From positions 150,978,597 through 151,042,596 of the forward strand of contig CM061132.1 of the NCBI GenBank assembly GCA_030789695.1: 64,000 nt of DNA. Direction: 5' to 3'. The notes under the pieces are model-generated. The model made no database searches. It had not been told where the DNA came from and worked only from the letters and a program-made list of their open reading frames with translations. The position numbers and the translations under genes are program-made. The stretch is from Scilla litardierei (lineage: Eukaryota > Streptophyta > Magnoliopsida > Asparagales > Asparagaceae). Numbering within the stretch: the first letter of the stretch is position 1; each line of letters begins with the position of its first letter. Shown here piece after piece: positions 55,150 through 64,000 of this stretch.

Positions 55150-58100
55150 TGTTCAAACATCCAACTTAAAATTCAAACGTAAATTCAAAACTCAAAAATT
55201 GTATAACTCATAACTCATTACTCATAACTCAAAAAATTTCTACATAACTAATAACTCAAAAAATTGTATATTTCTACATAACTAATAACTCAAAAAATTG
55301 TAGATTGCAAAAATGGTATATTCACATTCCAAAAATTGTATATTTCACATTCCAAACATAACTCAAAAATTGTATATTCACATTCATAACTCAAAAATTC
55401 AAACATAACACTTGAGAATCAAACATAAAACTGTATCAAAAATTCAAACCCAAAATTTATCTCTTACACTTGAGAATCAAACATAACACTGTAAAATTTA
55501 AATCCTCATGACACTTTAAATAACACTGAATATACCAGTTGAGTATTTTTGATATTTACATAACAATGAAGTTTACATAACACTGAATCAAAAATTGAGC
55601 CCCATGCATATAAACTGATGAAGAGGCTGCAAGCTATATAATAACACACCAAGAGTATGGACTGTTCAAATCACCTGATGTTGGATGAATTGAAACTTGA
55701 ACTTATGAATATCCCAGTTAACTGTTCAAAGCACCAAAGGGTATGTTAAAAATTTGAAGTGTCCTGAGGTAAATAACACTGAAACTTGAAATTTTGATCT
55801 TCATATAACAGTATAACACACCCAGAAGACCCTCCACCTTGCAAAAATCTGAAAATACCAAAAGAAAATGGCTAACATGAGAAAAATGCCAAAATACATT
55901 GAGAATTGAGAGAATTGAGTGAATTATAACTCAGTTTGCAGTTGAGAGAATTGAGAAAGTTGTTTAAATACATAATGCAAAACTGAGAAAATTAATTGGT
56001 TAAATACAAACTCAGTTTTACATTCTCAAGCTTCATCCAAGCTCATCCATTCTCCTATTCAAGCTCATTTTAATTTCATACCCTATCCCTTCACTTATTT
56101 GAATTTCATTCTCAATTTCATTCTCAGTCAACATATTGCAATTTGAATGCATACCCTATTGAGTATGCATACCCTATTGAATGCATTCATGGGATAGGGT
56201 ATGCATACCCTATTGAATGCATTCATTCAAATTACAGTAATGCATACCCTATTGAGAATGAAATTCATTACTGTAAACTTATTTGAATTGGTTCAATAGG
56301 GTATGCAGTCAAATGAATGGATATGCATTCATTCTCAGGACATTATTTGAAGCATATCCTAAGAATGAATGGATATGCATTCTCAACATTATTTGAGAAA
56401 ATTTGTTCAATTAGCTGAAACTTTGTCCATGTGCTAGCTCCATGTTTTAGCAATGTGAGTTTGTCCAAGTTTGTCCAAGTTTGTCCATGTGCTTCTATTA
56501 TCCTGGAATGAATGGATATAATCTGGAATGGAGAGAATATATGAGATTATCCAAGTTTATCCATTAGCAATGCTAGAAACAATGCTTGGTTATATAACAA
56601 ATAAAAAACTGATATTATATCCTGGAATGAATGGATATAACCAAGTTTATCTCAGTTTATCTCATCCATTCCAAGTCTGTTTCTAGCATTGCTTCTATTA
56701 TCCAAGTTTATCCATGTGCTTCTATTATCCAAGTTTGTCCATGTGCTTCTATTATCCTGGAATGAATGGAATGCAATGTGTCCTGAGGATTGACTGAATT
56801 TTTGCTGAGGATCATAGAAGTGGAATGCAAAAATTCTCAGGACATAGAAGAAATGCTATATTTAAAGTGTCCTCAGGACACATATATCTGAATTTTTGCT
56901 GAGGATATATTTTTGAGAATTTTCAGGATATATCTGAATGCAAAAATTCACATATAGCTGAATATTCAAAAATTCACATATATGTCTGAATGCATTTTTG
57001 CTATGTGTCCTGAGATAAATATTCTATATGTCCTCAAAAATCATGCTATGTGTCTCAGGACAATATTTATCTCAGGACAATATTTATCTGAATTTTTGCT
57101 ATTTGAATTCAAAAATCCTCACCTCAGATATATTTTTGCATTCAAATATATGTGAATTTTTGAATTTTTTCTACTTCTATGTGTCCTGAGAATTTTTGAA
57201 TATATCTGAATTATCTCAATCCTCAGGACACATATATCTGAATTTTTGCTGAGGATCACTTGGGAATTTTTGCATTCTAGCAATGCTTCTATGATCCTCA
57301 GGACACTTTATATAACCAAATTCAATAGGGATTAGAATTCTAGCATTACTATCTCATTTGATTTATCTCTTACACTTGAGAATTGACTGAATTTTATCTT
57401 CTATTATCCATTAGCAATGTGCTTCCATATCTCATCCAAGTTTGTCAAATGAATGGATATAATCTCATCCATTCCAGGTTTTTTTTGCATTCCATGTTTT
57501 AGCAATGTGAGATTAGCTATGTGAGTTTGTCCAAGTTGCATTGTTTTAGCAAGCTCCATGTTTCAATTATATAATCTCATCCATTCCAGGTTTTTTTGCA
57601 ACTATCAATGAATTCTCACCAATTCTTGATGTCATCCATTCCTATGAGTTAATCTCAAAAAATTGATATGGCTGAAAAAAATAGATCTTCTAAATTTGCA
57701 ATTTGATATAATTCATTGAAATTTGCAATTAGATATTGACAGAAATTGGAGAATGGACTGAAATTTGATATCATTCATTGAAATGGACTGAAATACCAAT
57801 CTCTGAAATGCAAACAATCTTTGAAATGCAAATTTCAGTCAATTCTCAAAATTGATAACCACTCAAAAAAATAGATATATCAATATCAAACTCACAAAAC
57901 TGTTTGAGAACTTTTCTAATTTGAATGAATGATATCAATAGCATTCATTCAAATTAGGTATCAGTCCATTTGATATCATTCATTCAATTTGATATCATAT
58001 GCAGTTTGAGAGCTTGCTAATGAGAATGTACTGATTTGAACTAAGTTTCAGCTTTCAAAATTTGATATCATTCTCAGGACAATCTCTGAAATTTGAATGT

Positions 58101-59340
58101 ACTGATTTGAGCTAATGAGAATGTGCTAGCTCTCAAACTTTGTTCATTCAAAATTTGATACCATTCTCAGGACAATCAGTTTGCAGTGAGCAAACAATCT
58201 CTGATATTTGATACCATTCTCAAAAGTGATAACCAATATCAAACTCACATTGCTAATGGATAATTCCAATATCAAACTCATAATCAACATTGACAGGACA
58301 CTGAAATTTAGGTAGAAGAGTAAATTGAAATAGCTACTGGGCTTAACATAATTTACAGCCAGATCAACAATGTTTATCAAAAATCTACTTATCAACAATG
58401 TTTATCAAATTTTTATCAACAATGTTTATCAACAATCAACAATGTTTATCAACATAACATAATTTTGATATGGCTGTTTATCAACATAACATAATTTTTG
58501 AATCTCATCCATTCCAAAATTTTTGAATCTCATCCATTCCAAAAATTTTGAATCTCATCCATTCCAAAATGTTTATCAAAAGCTACATGACACATTGCAA
58601 CATAATTTTTAAATCTCATCCATAACTGAATTGGCAATGCATTTCATTTATCATCAGTTAACAAAATCCTGTCATTGCTTATGGATTGCCAATGGCAATG
58701 ACAGGATCAGTTAACAAAATCATGTCAATGAAATGCATAACTGATGATTGCAATTCTGTCCTGTCAATCCTGTCAATTGCAATTCTAATGAATTGCAATC
58801 CTGATAATTAATAATGCATAACTGATTATTGCAATTCTAATGAATTGCAATTCTAATGGTCCTGTCATTAGGATTGCAATTCTAATATGGCAATTCTAAT
58901 ATGAGGATAAATGAAATGGACAGGATTTTGGCATATTGCATAGAGATTAGAATTTAATTGCATAAACTTATAAATCTATATGCATATTCTTTTTGGCATA
59001 TTGCATAGAGATTAGAATTTAATTGCATAAACATAGAGATTTATATGTGTAATTAGATTCTAAACATAGAGATTAAATTCTAATTGCATAAACATAGAGA
59101 TTTTGGCATAGAGATTAGAATTGATAAACATAGATTTAGAATTGCATAGAGATTAAATTTGAATGTTGTGACATGATCAATTAAATTCTAATCTCTATGT
59201 TCTCCAATTTATATGTGTAATTACTCATATGTTGTGACAGGATCAGTTATTCAGTTATTTTTGAATATGAAAAAAACAATGAGAAATTGATAAACAATGA
59301 AAAAAACAATGAAAAAAACATAGAGAATTGATAAACATAG
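55150..59340. other. Mosaic of short repeated words
   Basis: Phrases such as AACTCAAAAATTGTATA, GCATACCCTATTGAATGCATTC, CCAAGTTTGTCCATGTGCTTC, CAGGACACATATATCTGAAT, AATCTCATCCATTCCAAAA and TTGCATAGAGATTAGAATT recur many times. Spacing is irregular and some occur in inverse orientation. This is neither a regular satellite nor coding sequence. Confidence 0.65.
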
Positions 59341-60163
59341 AGAATTGGCATACCTGAAAAACCAAACTCAAAACACCAAGCTGTGATGAAGCTCTAACCA
59401 AGGGATGAAGCTTTCACTGAGGAGTGTGGGTACATGATAATACAAAATTACACAGTCAGTAAAAAATTCAATTGGGGGAGTGATATGTTTAGCATTCCGT
59501 AAAAAATTCAATTGGGTACATGATAATACAAAATTAACAGGATACCAAGTTTAGCATTAAAAATTACACAGTCATTAAAAAGTTTGAGTGACCTTAGATA
59601 TGTTTGAGTGAGTGATATCAGGACAATTGGTTACTATATTTATGCAATTAAATCCTATATTCTCATACTCAATTTCTCATATTAACATAAGAGTTTGTGA
59701 GTTAATGGATAAGAGTATGAGAATATGAGAATATAGATATCATAAGAGCTTTTGGATATCCACATACTCAATTACACATACTCAATTAAATCCTATATTC
59801 TCATACTCTTATGATATCCATATTCTGGATATCATACTCAATTACTCATACTCAATTACATATTAATTGTATATCCATATTCTCATACTCAATTACACAT
59901 ACTCAATTAAATCCTATGTTAATCCAAAAACTCTTATGATATCCACATACAACCTATATTCTCATACAACCTATATCCACATATCAAGTTTACTGAATAT
60001 CACTCAATTACACATACTCAGAATATTGGTTACTCAAAAATTTTTATGAAGATTATTAACAGGATATCAGGACAATTACATGATATCAGTTTGATTGACT
60101 TGAGAATCAGAAATTTTATGAAGGTCACTCAAGAATATTAACTTTATTAACTCAAAAATTTCA
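59341..60163. other. Helitron interior, no gene
   Basis: Repeated CTCATACTCAATTACACATACTC and ATATTCTCATAC phrases; no coding signal. Confidence 0.5.
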
Positions 60164-60530
60164 CTCAGAAATTTTAAATCAAGAACTATCACAGGAAAAT
60201 ATTAAAAAAAATGGACAATGCAGTGGGGTGCTATGTTTGATGAGGGTTGAAGAAACATACGTTGAGCTGCTTGATCTTGGCGTGTGCTCTTCTTGATGTA
60301 CTACTGGTGTGAAGCATGGCAAAGATGGCGAGGAGCTCTGGTGTGCTGATTGAAATATCACTCAGAAATTTTAAATCAAGAACTATCACAGGACAATGCA
60401 GTGGGGTGCTGATGAGGGTTGAAGAAACATACGTTGAGCTGCTTGATCTTGGCGTGTGCTCTTCTTGATGTGCTGCAGGTAGAAGAAGATGGCGAGAGCT
60501 GCTTGATCTTGGCGGGCAAATTGCAGGGCT
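60164..60530. repeat. Tandem duplication, 197-bp period, near the Helitron 5' end
   Basis: CTCAGAAATTTTAAATCAAG starts both copies (60,164 and 60,361). Both continue with GACAATGCAGTGGGGTGCT, TGAGGGTTGAAGAAACATACG and CTTGATCTTGGCGTGTGC. GC content is higher than in the surroundings, and it could be the remnant of captured sequence. Confidence 0.75.
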
Positions 60531-60959
60531 AATTTGTGATGTGAGCAACAAAATTTCCCGCCCATTGTGATGTGATCAAATTGCAGGGCAAATGTGTTTC
60601 CCTCCAATTTTTACCTCTATGATGCAAACGAAAATGTTTAATTCAAATTTTTTTAAAAAAAATTATTTTAGGCTGATGTGAGTTCTGTGATGTGATCAAA
60701 ACCCATTTGATTTCTTATCTCCAATATCTCATACTCAATTTCTCATACCCTATATACAAACTTTATAAACATCACACCCAATTACACATAACCAAAACCA
60801 AATTCTCTTATCTAATATCTCTTATCCATTATCTCTTAACCAAAATCTCTTATACATACAACAATACACATATCCACATACAACATTACACATAACCAAA
60901 TTCTCTTATCCAATTTCTCTTATCCAAAAACCCATGATAACATCCCTGTTTTATAATAT

Positions 60960-60962
<3 letters not shown>
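60531..60962 (-). other. Helitron 5' terminal region
   Basis: On the minus strand TCTATATTATAAAACAGGG is followed by ATGTTATCATGGGTTTTTGG and repeated GGATAAGAGAA words. This layout is the usual plant Helitron 5' end. Confidence 0.7.

Positions 60963-61011
<49 letters not shown>
60963..61011. repeat. (TA)n microsatellite 4
   Basis: Pure TA dinucleotides directly beside the Helitron 5' end. Confidence 0.95.
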
Positions 61012-61015
<4 letters not shown>

Positions 61016-61037
61016 CATATGATAGCCATTATTCTTA
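61012..61037. mobile_element. Minimal (TA)n-bounded element E (family 1 ends fused)
   Basis: GCGCCATATGATAGCCATTATTCT: the two ends of family 1 with everything between deleted. Confidence 0.5.
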
Positions 61038-61048
61038 TATATATATAC

Positions 61049-61092
<44 letters not shown>
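61038..61092. repeat. (TA)n/(TACA)n microsatellite 5
   Basis: TA repeats with a CATACATACATAC interruption. Confidence 0.9.
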
Positions 61093-61096
<4 letters not shown>

Positions 61097-61158
61097 CATA
61101 TGAGAGCCTCTCTCATACGCCCTCTCATACACACACACGTATGATAGCCATTATTCTC
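61093..61158. mobile_element. (TA)n-bounded element F (short form of family 1)
   Basis: GCGCCATATGAGAGCC at one end and TATGATAGCCATTATTCTC at the other, with CCTCTCATACACACACACG between. Inverse counterpart of 51,121-51,186. Confidence 0.6.
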
Positions 61159-61177
61159 ATATATATATATATATATA
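61159..61177. repeat. (TA)n microsatellite 6
   Basis: Short pure TA tract. Confidence 0.9.
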
Positions 61178-61341
61178 GAATAATGTAGAAAAGGTGGCAC
61201 CTGATCTAATAGATCAGGTGCCAAGACACATAAAGTTGGAAAGTACAAGCCCTACATGGGCTTGTACTTGCCATGTGGCCCTCCTTTTTGTGTCTTGCAC
61301 CTGATCTATTAGATCAGGTGCCACCTGATCTACATGAGTAC
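61178..61341. mobile_element. (TA)n-bounded palindromic element G (family 2)
   Basis: GAATAATGTAGAAAAGGTGG start. Arms GCACCTGATCTAATAGATC and its inverse near 61,298-61,322 flank the palindrome AAGTACAAGCCC/GGGCTTGTACTT (61,241-61,269), with inverse TGTGTCTT/AAGACACA words. It can fold along its whole length. Confidence 0.7.
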
Positions 61342-61400
61342 TATATATATATATATACATATATATATACATATATATATATACATACATATATATATAT
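61342..61400. repeat. (TA)n/(TACA)n microsatellite 7
   Basis: TATATA with TACATATATA interruptions. Confidence 0.9.
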
Positions 61401-61567
61401 GAGAGTAATGGTTATCATACGCCATACGAGAGCCTCTCTTATACGCCCTCTCACATAAAGCACCCAAGTACAAGCCCACATGGGCTTGTTTTTTGTTGTA
61501 CTTGAGTGCTTTATGTGAGAGGACGTATGAGAGAGGCTCTCGTATGGCGTATGATAGCCATTATTCT
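61401..61567. mobile_element. (TA)n-bounded palindromic element H (full family 1 member), 167 bp
   Basis: The left arm GAGAGTAATGGTTATCATACG, CCATACGAGAGCCTCTC, CCTCTCACATAAAGCAC, AAGTACAA is mirrored by the right arm to 61,567 with few mismatches, over about 70 bp. The centre is CAAGCCCACATGGGCTTG. (TA)n lies on both sides. It is the most complete member of family 1. Confidence 0.78.
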
Positions 61568-61578
61568 ATATATATATA
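61568..61578. repeat. (TA)n microsatellite 8
   Basis: Short TA tract ending the chain. Confidence 0.85.
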
Positions 61579-64000
61579 AAGAAAAATATTATGCATATGA
61601 TAAAGTTTCATTCCTATGACTCAAAAATTCCATTTTTACATAATTTTGGATTATGAATACTTAAAAAGGTGAGGTGCATATTCTTAAATATAGATAGATT
61701 GAAAATCTTATGATTCCGATGTTATTTTCATATGCATTTGAATGTTGAATGATTTTGTGGTAGTGGAACTTTTTCACCTCCTAAATCAAGGAGCAAAAAC
61801 TAGAAGGTTCACTACACCATTGATGTATTGCTGTTGAAGAATATGAGGTATATGTTAAATGGTAATGATAGTAAAAAATAGAACAATGACTTTTGACCAT
61901 CATGGGAGATAATTTTCTATTGGGACACCATATTTTCCGTTTCAACACACACACACACACTATAAATAGCTCGTGCCTAATGGGCATGGATGTAGTCGTC
62001 GCCCAAGCGCAAATGCGAAAAGAAGCGGGGGCCAAAGCAAAAAAAGCATAAGTATGTGTGTGTGAGGAGCGTCGAGGTGCAAAAGAAGAAAAAGTATGGA
62101 TTGAAACGCAAAAAAAACCTCCCCAAACCAACTCCCCAAAACCCACCCCAAACTAAGCTCAAAATCATACCCACCCACATTGGTCCCCTATCGAGATGAG
62201 GTGGAGCACCTCTGGCCAATCATTTGTCCCACAAGTAAAACAAACGTCACTTCAAATGATTTCGGTTTTCAAATGAGTAATGAGAATGAGTAATGAGAGG
62301 ACTCTAAATTTCAACAAATAATTTTCAAAATTTCAAATTTCAAATTCAATTTTTATCCACTCTAAAACTTTCTCTAACACATTAACTTATCCTCATCAGC
62401 ATTCTAGTCATCAAAGCAAAATATGACTGGGACAAATCCAGCCATGTAAGACAGATTTAAAAAAGATTCTCAAATGTATAATAGATACACACAGAATAAT
62501 AAAAATATGTTAGCAGATGAAAATTCTTATGCAAACAGTCATTTCCATTATCTTTTATTTTTTAAATTTTATTCGAAAGTGATCTACACATCATAAAGGA
62601 TCACCATAAAAATCAAGTTAGCCCATTATTTGCCACTTGATCCAATAGTTACAAATACAATAGTTTTATAACAATAACAATAGAACTTTTTATAACATGC
62701 CAATCAATTGTGAAATCCCTCTAGTATTCGTCCATATTTCGGGTTTTAGGGTTTTAGAATATGTACAATAAACCCAAGCAAAATAATTTGAAAAGAAATT
62801 TACAAGTGTCAACTTTCCTACACTGACAACACAAATCCATTAGTCATACATACACACACACACACAAATATATATATGGTGTATACATACATACATGTAT
62901 GTACTACTTGACATACGAGTAAATTTGATCATATACGATGACATTGTGCAATCTCATCCATGAGAAATTTGATCATATACGATGACATTGTGCAATCTCA
63001 TCCATGAGAAAAGATGATCATATGGGGTGTGTACTTTTTGTCCTCATGTGACTCTTTTATGAATGAGATTGCGCCACATTATCGTATAAGACATAAGCAT
63101 ACTTTTTTTTACAGATTTACTTGTTTTGTTGTCTGTCTCCCAAGATCCCAGAAAATTTTCTTTTTTCTTTCTTAATATTTATATGAGTTTTCCTATGAAA
63201 TTCAGTTTCGGTGTGTTTAGGTCAAACATGACAAAAAAGCTCTCTACATGGTCAATGACCACTCTGAGAGTTTTACTGATATTTGATGAAAGCTTTATTC
63301 CACTTAATATTGTCTCAATCTGTTCTCAATGAAATTGATTTTTTTTTAAGAAAAAAGTTCAAGCTAGTGTTGATGAAAACTAGCCCTGAAATGGAAGTTC
63401 ATATTATTCAGAAGTTAACATAGATATTAGAAACTGAATGATCCTAACACATTTTCTAATATTCATAAATTATTGTATCATAGTGGTCAACCTTTGGAGA
63501 TGGTAAGTATGACATAATTAATAAAAAAATGCATTTAAAATGTAAGTGTGCAGTTAGTAACAAAAAAGAAAAATTTTAATTGAAATGGCAACTGTTCATG
63601 AAACTAGAACCATGGAATTGGTGATGAAATTTCTATTAATTGCTGATAACCGATGGCTCTGTTGGTTTTTTTTTTGGAGGGGGAATAAAATTAAACAATT
63701 GCGATTGATTTGTTGTAGTAGTAAGACACTTCTTGCGTCACATCAATCTTGCTACCACATCAGTCCTTTCATATCAGTTTGTTTTAAGAAGCCATGTGTC
63801 ACCTCTGGTGCTTGCTTCTATATTTGAAGAGTGTATGTAATATTGAAACAGATTATTAACCACTACTTCACATGTAACCGTTTATTTAGTAATCCAATAT
63901 TCTGCACTGATGGCAGAATTACTTGCACATTATTTTGCATTTGAAGGACAAGTATTCAGCGTCATTCATCACATAATAATTGTTTTTGTAGTGACGAGAT
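61579..64000. other. Unassigned AT-rich sequence
   Basis: No gene that I can support. An (AC)n run is at 61,946-61,960, followed by CTATAAATAG (61,961-61,970), a possible TATA box. A moderately GC-balanced stretch runs from there to 62,220 with short frames on both strands but no recognisable protein. A second (CA)n run is at about 62,850-62,867 and a 44-bp tandem duplication at 62,921-63,008. If the exon at 41,666 belongs to a living gene, its second exon lies beyond this. Confidence 0.4.
62921..63008. repeat. Tandem duplication, two exact 44-bp copies
   Basis: AAATTTGATCATATACGATG begins each copy (62,921 and 62,965) and CTCATCCATGAG ends each. Part of the unit, inverted, appears near 63,062 (GAATGAGATTGCGCCACATTATCGTATA). 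Confidence 0.9.

Larger units (their letters stand above)
51608..60962 (-). mobile_element. Non-coding Helitron, 9,355 bp
   Basis: On the minus strand it starts TCTATATTATAAAACAGGG at 60,962 with A before it. It ends with the hairpin CCGTGCCCGCGGGCACGG (51,619-51,636) and CTAG at 51,608-51,611 with T after it, a full Helitron signature. The insertion site is in TA-repeat sequence. I find no Rep/helicase (RepHel) frame and no gene fragment that I recognise; all open frames inside are short. The interior is AT-rich and made of short words repeated in both orientations. At 9.4 kb it is long for a non-autonomous, gene-free Helitron. Confidence 0.85.

Noticed and set aside
51608..60962. Autonomous Helitron
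   Set aside because: No Rep or helicase motif in any frame; the longest frames inside are under 90 codons or microsatellite-derived.
61960..62220. Host gene start after the TATA-like CTATAAATAG
   Set aside because: Only short frames on either strand and no recognisable domain; kept as unassigned.
63585..63827. 80-codon frame as host exon 2 of the split gene
   Set aside because: No Rossmann-fold continuation (no strand-helix pattern or expected second-strand motif) and no convincing splice acceptor in frame.

Overview
This is a nuclear window from a flowering plant. It is almost entirely transposable-element sequence, arranged as nested and abutting insertions. The plant assignment rests on Ty1/copia and Ty3/gypsy elements of plant type, a Tourist-like (PIF/Harbinger) MITE, Helitrons with plant-type termini, and one split exon encoding a Rossmann-fold N-terminus after a Ser-rich stretch, a layout typical of chloroplast-targeted plant proteins. 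I cannot name the species. I see no tRNA, rRNA, CRISPR or prokaryotic-style operon.

Layout, 1-24,510. Positions 1-6749 hold a coding-free LTR element (LARD type, minus strand) with 2.8-kb LTRs; its left LTR is cut by the window edge. Positions 7.1-11,969 hold a decayed copia with a 2.6-kb LTR. Positions 11,970-24,510 hold a decayed copia of another lineage, split inside its RNase H by a complete element at 15,181-23,973 (TSD GGTAC). That inserted element carries gag but no usable pol (TR-GAG type). Its LTR and leader are related to the copia at 7.1-11,969, so a pol-bearing relative lies beside it.

Layout, 24,511-41,665. Positions 24,511-27,872 hold a SIRE/Maximus-like remnant. Position 29,046 starts a decayed Helitron 3' end, interrupted by a copia derivative at 29,406-35,288 with identical 130-bp LTRs and TSD TTTCC. 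That derivative has a ruined interior but a long series of small hairpins with a conserved loop. A PIF/Harbinger MITE (36,021-36,577) and a 493-bp Helitron (39,270-39,762) sit in otherwise unassigned sequence.

Layout, 41,666-64,000. An exon reading into a GGTGGVG nucleotide-binding loop is split by a nearly intact gypsy chromovirus (41,877-47,853, TSD GTCCT). The exon's splice donor is at 47,913 and no second exon is visible. A 5'-truncated Tork-type copia (minus strand) follows, cut at a (TA)n tract at 50,603. From 50,603 to 61,578 is a chain of short palindromic elements, each bounded by (TA)n. A 9,355-bp non-coding Helitron (51,608-60,962, minus strand) is inserted into that chain. The last 2.4 kb is unassigned AT-rich sequence.

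How the parts relate: no element is clearly autonomous. The gypsy is closest, broken by a few stops and one frameshift. Several elements (LARD, TR-GAG, identical-LTR copia, both Helitrons, the (TA)n-bounded elements) look like passengers moved by proteins made elsewhere. The observations most worth pursuing are two families of RNA hairpins in copia-type elements whose stems vary while pairing is kept, the family of (TA)n-bounded palindromic elements, and the split host exon.
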